This document shows, one piece after another, positions 1 to 6,670 of a stretch of 14,503 nucleotides of DNA (position 1 is the first letter of the stretch; the number at the start of each line of letters is the position of its first letter). A program made the position numbers and the translations under genes. The notes below the pieces were generated by a model. The model was not told the DNA's origin and did not search any database. It was given only the letters and a program-made list of their open reading frames with translations. This stretch comes from Lachnospiraceae bacterium (lineage in GTDB: Bacteria; Bacillota; Clostridia; Lachnospirales; Anaerotignaceae): the NCBI GenBank assembly GCA_028695945.1, contig JAQVIB010000020.1, positions 1 through 14,503 of the forward strand, given 5' to 3'.

Positions 1-1131
1 ATTTTCGTAAGTACCACCGGCACAGCCTGCAATAACGCCCTGTTCAACCTGTAAACGTCCGTTTTTAACCTTATCTTTAAGGGTGAAAGTAACAGTGTCG
101 TTATCCAGCTGCTTAGCACCTGTTTTTTCAATCTCGTCCAAAATGTCCATAAGGTTTGCGTTCAAGTCATCAATGGTATAAATGTTGCTTGGGTGGAAAG
201 GCATAGCAATCATTGGCTTAATTTGTGACATATCAACGCAAATCATACCATCGTAGTATGTTATCTCTCCTGGCTGTTGAAGTTTAAAGTCCTCTAATCT
301 TCCATGAACTGTATACCATTTTTTAACTTCTTCATCTGTTTTCCATACAGAAGAAAGACATGTAGTTTCTGTTGTCATTACATCAATACCGTTACGGTAG
401 TCTGTGCTAAGGTTTTCAATTCCGTCACCAACAAATTCCATAACCTTGTTTTTAACATAACCATTGTCGAAAACTGCACCTATAATTGCCAACGCAATAT
501 CCTGTGGGCCAACAAATGGTGCTGGCTTGCCTGTAAGATAAACACCAACAACTTGTGGACGGTCAATGTCATAAGTTTTATTTAAAAGCTGTTTAACAAG
601 CTCTGGACCACCTTCACCAATAGCCATTGTTCCTAATGCACCATAACGAGTGTGACTGTCACTTCCTAAAATCATTTTGCCAACGCCACTCATCATTTCA
701 CGCATATACTGGTGAATTACCGCCTGATGTGCAGGTACATAAATACCGCCATAGCGTTTTGCACAGCTAAGACCAAATAAATGGTCGTCCTCGTTTATTG
801 TTCCGCCAACGGCACAAAGCGAGTTATGGCAGTTAGTAAGCACATATGGTACAGGAAATTTCTCTAGTCCGCTTGCACGTGCTGTTTGAACAATTCCAAC
901 ATAGGTTATATCGTGGCTTGCCATAGCATCAAACTTAATTTTAAGCTTGTCTGAATTATCGGTTGTGTTATGGCTTGTAAGTATTGAATATGCCATAGTA
1001 TTTTTTGAAGCCTCTGCTTTGGAAATTGCTGAACCTGTTTGACTTTTAATAATTGCCTCTGCGTTACTGTCATCTGCAATAATTTGGGTGCCGTTTAAAA
1101 GATAAGCACCGCCATCGTATAATTTAACCAC
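1..1131 (-). CDS. Aconitase-superfamily hydratase (YbhJ-like), N-terminal part
   Basis: This is the first 377 codons of a protein that continues beyond the left edge. It reads from a GTG start with an AGGGGG ribosome site about 7 bases upstream; its N-terminus (VVKLYDGGAYLLNG) matches how this hydratase family usually begins. Motifs seen include QTARASGLEKFPVPYVLTNC near residues 82-101, GSDSHTRYGALG near 156-167, which corresponds to the aconitase (G/A)TDSHT active-site segment, and GCAGGTYE at the edge, where aconitases place the first [4Fe-4S] cysteine. The family resembles E. coli YbhJ and is annotated only as hydratase; full-length members are about 750 residues. It presumably hydrates or dehydrates an organic acid in the cytoplasm, but the substrate is unknown. 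It lies 62 bases behind two AEC permeases on the same strand, so co-transcription and a shared substrate are likely (inference). The assignment as aconitase superfamily is firm; true aconitase or LeuC is less likely because of the N-terminal segment before the SDSHT motif. Confidence 0.88.
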   Translation of the reverse strand, partial: MVKLYDGGAYLLNGTQIIADDSNAEAIIKSQTGSAISKAEASKNTMAYSILTSHNTTDNSDKLKIKFDAMASHDITYVGIVQTARASGLEKFPVPYVLTNCHNSLCAVGGTINEDDHLFGLSCAKRYGGIYVPAHQAVIHQYMREMMSGVGKMILGSDSHTRYGALGTMAIGEGGPELVKQLLNKTYDIDRPQVVGVYLTGKPAPFVGPQDIALAIIGAVFDNGYVKNKVMEFVGDGIENLSTDYRNGIDVMTTETTCLSSVWKTDEEVKKWYTVHGRLEDFKLQQPGEITYYDGMICVDMSQIKPMIAMPFHPSNIYTIDDLNANLMDILDEIEKTGAKQLDNDTVTFTLKDKVKNGRLQVEQGVIAGCAGGTYEN

Positions 1132-1163
1132 TGTAAAACCCCCTAGTTTAATTTAATATTTAA

Positions 1164-1179
1164 GAAAAGCAAGCTTTTC
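1164..1179 (-). other. Small intercistronic hairpin with CUUG loop
   Basis: Between the second AEC gene and the hydratase, the minus-strand RNA can form GAAAAG-CUUG-CUUUUC, a 6-bp stem closed by a G-C pair over a CUUG loop, which is a known extra-stable tetraloop type. No U-tract follows, so it is not a good terminator. It could mark RNA processing or protect the upstream message, but that is inference from position only. Confidence 0.3.
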
Positions 1180-1193
1180 GTTTCTAACACTAT

Positions 1194-2126
1194 TTACAAA
1201 TGCGTTGTCAGCCACATTACAAAAGGTAGTGTAACAATGCAAAGCAATGTGCATACCATTGTTCCTGCCGTTGCATAAGCCTCGTCGCTGTTTGCCTGTT
1301 TTGCTAGCAATGGCACTGCCATGCCTGTAGGCGTTCCTGTTAAAATTACAAGCATTATAAGCTGGTCGCCATACAAAATTCCTGTTTTGCCAAAAAGCAA
1401 ATAGGTAATAATGGGAAAAACAAGCAGTTTAAATGGCATTGCTATAAAAACCTTTGGCTTTGCAAACAACACCTTAAACCCTTTCCTTCCAAAATCCAAG
1501 CCTATATAAATTGCGGCAAAATATTTTGTGGTTGCCCCTACATTTACCATAGTGTCCCACAGAACATTTCCCTCTAGGTTTATATTTAAAATAACCAAAA
1601 GCAAGCCTATCCCTATGGAAATTGTCATTGGTGTTGCTAAATTTTTAAGGTTTATGCCTTTGCTGCTTGTGTCTGCCACTGCTGGACCAACAACCCAGTA
1701 AATTGTTGCCTCCACAAGGGCAAAAACTGCTATTGCAAGCCCAGAAGTTTCTGGAAATATAACAGCAACTAAAGGTATGCCAATAAACCCACCGTTACCC
1801 AATGCAGTAACCAAAATGTGCATATTTTTTGTTGGCTGTTTAAGGCCTATAACTCGGGAAACGCAAAAACCGATTAAAAGAGCAAGGCTTAGCATAAAAA
1901 CTGTACATAGAAAAAACTTCCACATACCAAAAAGCTGTTCTCTGCTTCCACCACCGCCAACAGAGGTTAAAAGCATAAAAGGCAATATAAACCTTGTAAC
2001 TATTGATGGAAAATTCTCAATATTTTCATCAGTTAAAAGCTTTGCCTTCTGCCCAAAAAATCCTAAAAATATAAGAGATGCCAATATTTCCATCTGACGG
2101 GTAAGCACTGCAATTTCCTCTGTCAT
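1194..2126 (-). CDS. AEC-family permease (second of a tandem pair)
   Basis: The 310-residue hydrophobic protein has about ten predicted membrane segments in two halves, with the length and layout of the auxin efflux carrier (AEC) family, whose bacterial members include malate and malonate carriers such as MdcF. Visible marks are the ENIENFPSIVTRFILPFMLL segment of helix 2, GNGGFIGIPL near residues 110-119 (the broken-helix region) and PKVFIAMPFKLLVFP in the second half. The ATG at 2126 follows a GAAGGA site. It starts 13 bases after the stop of a paralogous permease and is followed 62 bases on by a hydratase, so the three probably form one transcript. The transported compound cannot be read from the sequence; an organic acid is the best guess from family and neighbour. 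No truncation is seen. Confidence 0.88.
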   Translation of the reverse strand: MTEEIAVLTRQMEILASLIFLGFFGQKAKLLTDENIENFPSIVTRFILPFMLLTSVGGGGSREQLFGMWKFFLCTVFMLSLALLIGFCVSRVIGLKQPTKNMHILVTALGNGGFIGIPLVAVIFPETSGLAIAVFALVEATIYWVVGPAVADTSSKGINLKNLATPMTISIGIGLLLVILNINLEGNVLWDTMVNVGATTKYFAAIYIGLDFGRKGFKVLFAKPKVFIAMPFKLLVFPIITYLLFGKTGILYGDQLIMLVILTGTPTGMAVPLLAKQANSDEAYATAGTMVCTLLCIVTLPFVMWLTTHL

Positions 2127-2139
2127 TCTAATCCTTCTT

Positions 2140-3075
2140 TCATAATACCGTTGTTACTAACCAAAATACAAAGGGCATTGTTGCAAGACTTATTACGGTT
2201 GTACTTAAAAGTGCCGCCGAAGCATACTCTGGTACACAGTTATATTCCTGTGAAAGTATAGTAATAATCATCATAGACGGAAGCATTGAAAAAATAGTAA
2301 GTATCATTATATGATTATAGCTTAAGAAATTAAGACCACGCAATACTAAAAACACCAGCAAAGGTGAAATTACAAGCTTAAAAGGGGACACCAAAAATAC
2401 CTTAGGTCGTTCAAAAAGCTTTTTAAAACCACGTCTTCCAATGTCTGCACCTATGTATATTAGCCCCAAATATTTGTTGGTTTCTCCAATTCCATGAAGG
2501 CTATCCCACACAACTCCTTTAGGATGAAAATCTAGCATTAACATACCTAAAGCAATTACAAGACTTATGGTTACAGGGGTTACCATTTTTTTAAGGTCTA
2601 TTTTCCCTTTTCCACTTCCTGCGGAAAGTATTGCAACGCCTACTGTCCACATAATTATTGTTTCTGCCACAAGGAATGTTGCAATAGCTAATCCTGATTC
2701 CTGGGGAAACATAGTAATTACAATTGGATAGCCAAGCAGTGCACTGTTTACAAAGGTTGAAGAACATATATGTACATTTGCAAGTGGCTTTTTGTAGCCC
2801 AAAAGCTTTGCTGAAGCTGCTGCCACCACTAGCAGAACGAAAAATGCAATAACCGACCCACAAAAAAACGGCATCATAGATAGTAGTTCTTTTCTTGTAC
2901 CGCTGGAACCTACCACAGTAAGTACCAAAAATGGTACTATAATTCTTAAAAGTATTTTGGATAGAGAATCTACATTTTCGCTTGTTATAAATCCAGATTT
3001 TACCGAAAGGAAACCAACTAGCAGTGTAGTTGCAAAAAATATTATCTGGTCATTTAAAATGCTTAATAAATCCAA
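2140..3075 (-). CDS. AEC-family permease (first of a tandem pair)
   Basis: The 311-residue membrane protein belongs to the same AEC family as its downstream neighbour. The two align along their whole length and share ESGLAIA, the W-D-(S/T)...G-x-T-x-KY stretch, IYIGxDxGRxGFKxLFxxPKVF and PFKL, so they are an old tandem duplication rather than a recent copy. The conserved half-site NSALLGYPI near residues 110-118 stands where the partner has NGGFIGIPL. The start is TTG at 3075; it has a strong AGGAGG site about 7 bases upstream, and no better ATG lies nearby. It is the first gene of the AEC-AEC-hydratase set, with a possible promoter around 3115-3143. Substrate unknown; uptake of a dicarboxylate or related acid is inferred from the family and the hydratase. 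Confidence 0.88.
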   Translation of the reverse strand: MDLLSILNDQIIFFATTLLVGFLSVKSGFITSENVDSLSKILLRIIVPFLVLTVVGSSGTRKELLSMMPFFCGSVIAFFVLLVVAAASAKLLGYKKPLANVHICSSTFVNSALLGYPIVITMFPQESGLAIATFLVAETIIMWTVGVAILSAGSGKGKIDLKKMVTPVTISLVIALGMLMLDFHPKGVVWDSLHGIGETNKYLGLIYIGADIGRRGFKKLFERPKVFLVSPFKLVISPLLVFLVLRGLNFLSYNHIMILTIFSMLPSMMIITILSQEYNCVPEYASAALLSTTVISLATMPFVFWLVTTVL

Positions 3076-3114
3076 GTTTTTCCTCCTTTCGTGGTCAATT
3101 GTCTTTGTGTGTAT

Positions 3115-3143
3115 ACTTTACCACAAATACGTCCTCTTTCCAA
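3115..3143 (-). promoter_or_regulatory. Possible sigma-A promoter of the AEC-hydratase genes
   Basis: On the minus strand TTGGAA (3143-3138) and TAAAGT (3120-3115) are separated by 17 bases, each matching 4 of 6 consensus positions, and lie about 40 bases before the TTG start of the first permease. A TATACA just downstream is an alternative -10. The match is modest. Confidence 0.33.
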
Positions 3144-3160
3144 ATCCTAATATGTAACAA

Positions 3161-3197
3161 AAAGTTGCCGCCACAATCCAATTGTGACAGCAACTTT
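3161..3197 (-). terminator. Long terminator-like hairpin, minus strand
   Basis: AAAGTTGC and GCAACTTT enclose an inner arm closing on ATTGTG/CACAAT over a three-base loop, giving a stem of about 17 pairs. Two pairs are G-U in minus-strand RNA but would be A-C mismatches in plus-strand RNA. The minus strand continues with TTTTTGTT. Both facts point to a rho-independent terminator reading leftward. It lies about 395 bases behind the alaS stop codon and about 85 bases before the first permease, so it would end alaS read-through; acting as a leader attenuator for the permeases is the less likely alternative. Confidence 0.72.
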
Positions 3198-3246
3198 AAT
3201 AAAATAAAGTTACAGAACAGTCTTTTTAAGGTTTAAAGTCAAAACC

Positions 3247-3265
3247 TTGAGGGCTTTGCCCTCAA
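3247..3265. repeat. Hairpin at left end of the element
   Basis: TTGAGGGC and GCCCTCAA form a perfect 8-bp stem over a TTT loop. The right end of the element holds the matching GGGC...GCCC hairpin in the opposite direction. Confidence 0.6.
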
Positions 3266-3280
3266 ACACCCACAAGGGTA

Positions 3281-3463
3281 TGGTCAGCACTTTGCTTCGT
3301 AAAGCTGTCCTGCGGACATATGGCATGTCTTTGCCATTGCCTGGTCAGCACTTTTCTTCGTAAAGCTGTCCTGCGGACAGATGGCACTTCTTTGCCATTG
3401 CCTGGTCAGCACTTTTCTTCGTAAAGCTGTCCTGCGGACAGATGGCACTTCTTTGCCATTGCT
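3281..3463. repeat. Three tandem 61-bp repeats
   Basis: Units lie at 3281-3341, 3342-3402 and 3403-3463. The second and third differ only at the last base, while the first differs from the second at four positions. Each unit holds two nested hairpins, CTGTCC-TGC-GGACAG (one pair broken in the first unit) and ATGGCA-n6-TGCCAT. A 61-base period does not keep a reading frame and stops are present, so the array is non-coding. No unique spacers separate the units, so it is not a CRISPR. Confidence 0.92.
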
Positions 3464-3477
3464 ACCTTGACCCTTCT

Positions 3478-3501
3478 AAAACCACATGAATATGTGGTTT
3501 T
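3478..3501. terminator. 10-bp perfect hairpin, terminator-like
   Basis: AAAACCACAT and ATGTGGTTTT form a perfect 10-bp stem over a 4-base loop. Its A/T-rich foot supplies only a short U-run in either direction, so it could be a weak bidirectional terminator about 90 bases behind alaS or simply part of the repeat element. Confidence 0.4.
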
Positions 3502-3559
3502 AATAAAGTTTTTGGTCTCGCTTTTTTCAAAAAGCGAGTGTGTTTGGGCAACGCCCAAG
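3499..3559 (-). repeat. Dispersed 61-bp repeat, copy A (behind alaS)
   Basis: This sequence matches 9622-9682 on the opposite strand at 56 of 61 positions. Read on the minus strand, in the direction of alaS transcription, it holds a GGGC...GCCC hairpin and a 10-bp stem CTCGCTTTTT/AAAAAGCGAG (3517-3538). Two of the five differences from the other copy are the two members of one pair in that stem (C-G here, T-A there), so the fold is kept. Confidence 0.88.
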
Positions 3560-3591
3560 GTTTTGACCTTCCTGCCCGTCTTTTTAAGGTT

Positions 3592-6231
3592 TTAAATCTG
3601 TTCCTTTATAATTTCAAGTGCCTTTTCAAGTGCTTCACCAATCTTGCTTGCGTCTTTTCCGCCAGCCTGTGCCATGTTAGGGCGTCCGCCGCCGCCACCA
3701 CCGCAAACTGCCGCAACTGCTTTAATAATATTTCCAGCATGAGCACCTTTTTTAACTGCATCGTCAGTTGCCATTGCAAGCAAGCTAACCTTGCCCTCTT
3801 TGGCACTTGCTAAAACTACAACTGCACTGCCAAGCTTGTTTTTAAGCTCGTCACCCATAGTTTTAAGGGCATTGCCGTCAACATCCGCAACTTCAGCACA
3901 AATAACATTTATTCCTCCAATTTCAACCTTGTTTTTAAGAATATCTCCTGCGGCTTCGCCAGCCATTTTAGCTTTAAGCTGTTCAATTTCACGACTCAAC
4001 TCTTTTTGCTCGTGGATAAGGGTTTCAATACGTTTAACCATGTTGTCTGGAGTGGTCTTAACAATTCTGCAAACCTCTTTAAGCTGTTCTTCCTGTGCTT
4101 GGTAGAACTTAACCGCACCTGCACCTGTAAGGGCTTCAATACGTCTAACGCCTGCGGCAACACCGCTTTCAGATACAATCTTAAATGAACCAACCTGTGC
4201 TGTGTTTTTAAGATGAACACCACCACAAAGCTCTACAGAGTATCCGCCCATGTCTACAACACGCACAACACTGCCGTATTTTTCACCGAAAAGTGCTGTT
4301 GCACCTTGTTTTCTTGCTTCATCAATGGTTTTTTCAGAAATTTCAATTTCAACAGATTCATAAATCTTTTCGTTTACAATGTCCTCTACTCTTTTTACTT
4401 CATCTGGTGTCATTGCAGTAAAATGTGTAAAGTCGAAACGAAGTCTATCGGCAGATACATAAGAACCAGCCTGTTCAACATGTGTTCCAAGTACCTCTCT
4501 AAGTGCCTGTTGAAGCAAATGAGTAGCAGAGTGGTTTCTGGAGATTGAAAGTCTGTTTTTAACGTCATATGCACTTTCAGCCTTTTCGCCTACAGAAATA
4601 CTTCCGTCTACAACTGTACCAATATGGGCAATTTTACCGCCAATAACTTTAATACAGTCTGTAACTTCAACAGTACCCATGTCGGTTTTAATTGTACCAA
4701 TGTCGCCTACCTGTCCACCCATTTCAGCATAAAATACTGTTTTATCAAGGAAAACTGAAACTTCATCACCAACAACTGCTTTGTCGGTAACGGCATTATT
4801 TGCAACAAGAGCAATTACCTTTGCATCGTTAATAACTGTCTTTGAATACCCGTCAAACTCTGTAACCATTGCTGTATCAAGCTGATGGTAAACAGTTTCG
4901 TCAGCACCCATATAATTGCTTTCAGCACGAGCATCTCTTGCTCTCTTTTTCTGGATTTGCATTTCCTTTTGGAAAGCCTCTTCATCAAGACCAATACCCT
5001 CTTCTTCAAGTATTTCCTTTGTAAGGTCAATAGGGAAACCGTAGGTATCGTAAAGACGGAAGGATTTTTCGCCTTCCATAACCTTTCCACCCTTGCTCTT
5101 AATCTCTTCAATATCAGCTTTAAGAATTTCCATACCTTTATCAATGGTTTTGTAAAAGCTGTTTTCTTCTACAGAAAGAACCTTTTTAATATAGTCCTGT
5201 TTTTCTCTAAGCTCTGGGTAAGCATCTCCTGAACATTCAATTACAACATCACAAAGTGTTGCAAGAAATTCATTGTTAATACCAAGTAATTTTCCGTGAC
5301 GTGCCGCACGTCTTAAAAGACGTCTTAAAACATAACCTCTGCCTTCGTTTGAAGGAAGAACGCCGTCTGCTGTCATAAATGTTACAGAACGAATATGGTC
5401 GGTAATTACACGTACACTAACATCTTTTTTGCGGTCTGTCATATATTCAATATTTGCCATTTTACAAACTTCATCACGAAGTGCCTTAATGGTGTCTACG
5501 TCAAAAATGGAATCCACACCCTGCATAATTGTTGCCATACGCTCAAGACCCATGCCAGTATCAATGTTTTTATGCTCAAGGTCTGAATATGTGCCGTCTG
5601 TTTCAGCATTAAACTGGGTAAATACAAGGTTCCAAAACTCCATGTAACGGTCACAATCACAGCCTACTGTACATCCCTCTTCGCCGCAACCATATTCTTC
5701 CCCTCTGTCGTAATAAATTTCGGAACAAGGACCACAAGGACCTGTACCATGCTGCCAGAAGTTATCTTCCTTGCCCATGTAAAAAATCTTTTCCTTTGGA
5801 ATTCCAACAACTTCATGCCAAATTTTAGCCGCTTCATCGTCATCTTGATAAACAGTCACATAAAGCTTGTCCTCTGGAATTTCCAATACCTTTGTTACAA
5901 ATTCCCAACTCCATGGAATAATTTCGCTTTTGAAGTAATCTCCAAAACTGAAATCACCAAGCATTTCAAAAAACGTGCCATGACGTGCTGTTTTTCCAAC
6001 GTTTTCAATATCACCTGTTCTAATACATTTTTGGCAAGTGGTTACTCTTTTTGAAGGAGGAACTTCCTGACCTGTAAAGAAAGGTTTAAGTGGTGCCATA
6101 CCACTGTTAATAAGCAAAAGGCTGTTGTCGTTATGTGGCACAAGTGATGCACTTGCCAACCTTAAATGCTGTTTACTTTCAAAAAATGATAAAAATTTCT
6201 CTCTTACTTCGTTAACACCCATGTTCTTCAT
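3592..6231 (-). CDS. alaS: Alanyl-tRNA synthetase
   Basis: The 879-residue class II synthetase attaches alanine to tRNA-Ala in the cytoplasm. The catalytic core shows SGMAPLKPFF (43-52), ARHGTFFEMLGDFSFGDYF (82-100), GPCGPCSEIYYDRG (164-177) and GMGLERMATIMQG (226-238). The editing domain has the zinc ligands HSATH (H567, H571) and CGGVH (C669, H673), and the C-terminal C-Ala domain carries the glycine-rich CGGGGGGRPNMAQAGG (843-858). A Cys-rich insert (182-193, C-G-x3-C-x3-C-D-C) lies in the catalytic domain. The ATG at 6231 was chosen because an AAGGAG site sits 10 bases upstream; a TTG at 6255 would overlap that site. Length is normal for the family. Expression is set by the T-box leader directly upstream and a consensus promoter. 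Downstream, the repeat element begins within about 30 bases of the stop. Confidence 0.98.
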   Translation of the reverse strand: MKNMGVNEVREKFLSFFESKQHLRLASASLVPHNDNSLLLINSGMAPLKPFFTGQEVPPSKRVTTCQKCIRTGDIENVGKTARHGTFFEMLGDFSFGDYFKSEIIPWSWEFVTKVLEIPEDKLYVTVYQDDDEAAKIWHEVVGIPKEKIFYMGKEDNFWQHGTGPCGPCSEIYYDRGEEYGCGEEGCTVGCDCDRYMEFWNLVFTQFNAETDGTYSDLEHKNIDTGMGLERMATIMQGVDSIFDVDTIKALRDEVCKMANIEYMTDRKKDVSVRVITDHIRSVTFMTADGVLPSNEGRGYVLRRLLRRAARHGKLLGINNEFLATLCDVVIECSGDAYPELREKQDYIKKVLSVEENSFYKTIDKGMEILKADIEEIKSKGGKVMEGEKSFRLYDTYGFPIDLTKEILEEEGIGLDEEAFQKEMQIQKKRARDARAESNYMGADETVYHQLDTAMVTEFDGYSKTVINDAKVIALVANNAVTDKAVVGDEVSVFLDKTVFYAEMGGQVGDIGTIKTDMGTVEVTDCIKVIGGKIAHIGTVVDGSISVGEKAESAYDVKNRLSISRNHSATHLLQQALREVLGTHVEQAGSYVSADRLRFDFTHFTAMTPDEVKRVEDIVNEKIYESVEIEISEKTIDEARKQGATALFGEKYGSVVRVVDMGGYSVELCGGVHLKNTAQVGSFKIVSESGVAAGVRRIEALTGAGAVKFYQAQEEQLKEVCRIVKTTPDNMVKRIETLIHEQKELSREIEQLKAKMAGEAAGDILKNKVEIGGINVICAEVADVDGNALKTMGDELKNKLGSAVVVLASAKEGKVSLLAMATDDAVKKGAHAGNIIKAVAAVCGGGGGGRPNMAQAGGKDASKIGEALEKALEIIKEQI

Positions 6232-6256
6232 AAAATATAATCTCCTTTTCTGCAAT

Positions 6257-6288
6257 AAAAAAAGCCCTGCATCCCTGCGTAGGGACGA
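6257..6288 (-). terminator. T-box leader terminator of alaS
   Basis: In minus-strand RNA CGTCCCT pairs with AGGGATG over an ACGC loop. A second AGGG half-site lies directly before a run of seven U (6263-6257), so the same CCCU arm can pair in two registers, the outer one touching the U-run. CCCT is also the 3' arm of the antiterminator, as expected for T-box switching. Confidence 0.75.
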
Positions 6289-6510
6289 GAACTTACTCGC
6301 GGTACCACCCTAGTTGTGCCAAAAAGACACCACCTTAAACCCTTTGTAACGTAAAGGTAACGTTCCTGTTAAATCAGGACAGCACGGACAATTCTCCAAA
6401 AAGACTGCTTCAGCCTGTAACGCACATAGGGAAATTTCAGCAGTGCGGAACACCTTCCGCAATCCCTTCTCTGTAATGGTTAATTACAAACCTACTTCTT
6501 CTTTTTATAG
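6257..6510 (-). ncRNA. T-box riboswitch (tRNA-Ala) controlling alaS
   Basis: The untranslated leader contains the diagnostic T-box AGGGTGGTACCGCG (6311-6298), which binds the free 3' end of uncharged tRNA, followed by an antiterminator/terminator pair and U-run. Upstream, AGAGA followed by an AGGGA/TCCCT arm and CTGCTGAAA resembles the distal Stem I motif, with an extra GCGGAA/TTCCGC hairpin inserted. AAGAAGTAGG (6500-6491) resembles the 5' side of the specifier loop. The loop appears closed by AAAAAGA (6506-6500) with TCTTTTT (6404-6398), and its 3' side offers GCA (6408-6406) or GCT (6414-6412), both alanine codons. The leader ends just before the alaS ribosome site. Class and target are firm; the exact specifier is inferred by hand folding. 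Confidence 0.95.
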
Positions 6511-6544
6511 CCTTTATTTAATATTATTATTCCATATAGGAGAG

Positions 6545-6573
6545 ATTATATTTTAATTAAATACCCTTGTCAA
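6545..6573 (-). promoter_or_regulatory. Perfect-consensus sigma-A promoter of alaS
   Basis: On the minus strand TTGACA (6573-6568), 17 bases and TATAAT (6550-6545) match the housekeeping consensus at all twelve positions. Transcription should start near 6538, giving a leader of about 300 bases that spans the whole T-box. Confidence 0.92.
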
Positions 6574-6624
6574 TAATTTTATGAAAAATATGAAAAGTAT
6601 ATGTTAATACCATAAAAATAATAG

Positions 6625-6643
6625 TATAATTGTATGGGTACAA
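6625..6643 (+). promoter_or_regulatory. Possible promoter -10 and operator dyad of the MocR gene
   Basis: TATAAT at 6625-6630 lies about 40 bases before the MocR-type gene, but no good -35 stands at the right distance (TGTTAA at 6602-6607 is the nearest). Directly at the expected start, TTGTA-TGGG-TACAA (6630-6643) is a perfect 5+5 inverted repeat. MocR regulators often control their own gene, so this dyad is a candidate operator; that role is inferred. Confidence 0.4.
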
Positions 6644-6670
6644 ATTTTGCAAGCAAATCTGGAGGTACTT

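Larger units (their letters stand above)
3238..3567. mobile_element. Non-coding MITE-like element with inverted ends
   Basis: GTCAAAACCTTG at 3238-3249 is perfectly inverted at 3556-3567. Similarity continues inward on both sides: a short GC-rich hairpin (GGGC...GCCC) and then AAACAC. Inside are three tandem 61-bp repeats (3281-3463), a 10-bp hairpin (3478-3501) and a copy of a dispersed repeat (3499-3559). No open reading frame of note is present, so it carries no transposase. The overall picture is a small, non-autonomous or palindromic element of about 330 bp. Movement is inferred from the ends and flanking repeats; it could also be a locally grown cluster of REP-like sequences. Confidence 0.5.
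3220..3592. repeat. 15-bp direct repeats flanking the 3238-3567 element
   Basis: The same 15 bases, GTCTTTTTAAGGTTT, occur at 3220-3234 and 3578-3592, bracketing the inverted-repeat element. The right copy touches the last base of the alaS stop codon. They may be a duplicated insertion target or sequence belonging to the element itself. Confidence 0.6.

Noticed and set aside
304..585. Open reading frame on the plus strand, 93 codons
   Set aside because: It lies entirely opposite the hydratase gene, is rich in Cys, Asn and Phe as expected for an antisense shadow, and has no ribosome site.
3281..3463. CRISPR array
   Set aside because: The 61-bp units follow each other directly with no unique spacers and no cas genes are near.
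3538..3813. Open reading frame on the plus strand opposite the end of alaS
   Set aside because: It runs from the repeat element into the antisense of alaS and shows no family similarity; the Cys-rich composition is an antisense effect.
6231..6255. Upstream TTG start for alaS
   Set aside because: The TTG lies just before and overlapping the ribosome site; the ATG at 6231 is correctly spaced and gives the normal family N-terminus.
6647..6670. Upstream TTG start for the MocR-type gene
   Set aside because: The extra eight residues would be read through the GGAGGT ribosome site that serves the ATG at 6671.
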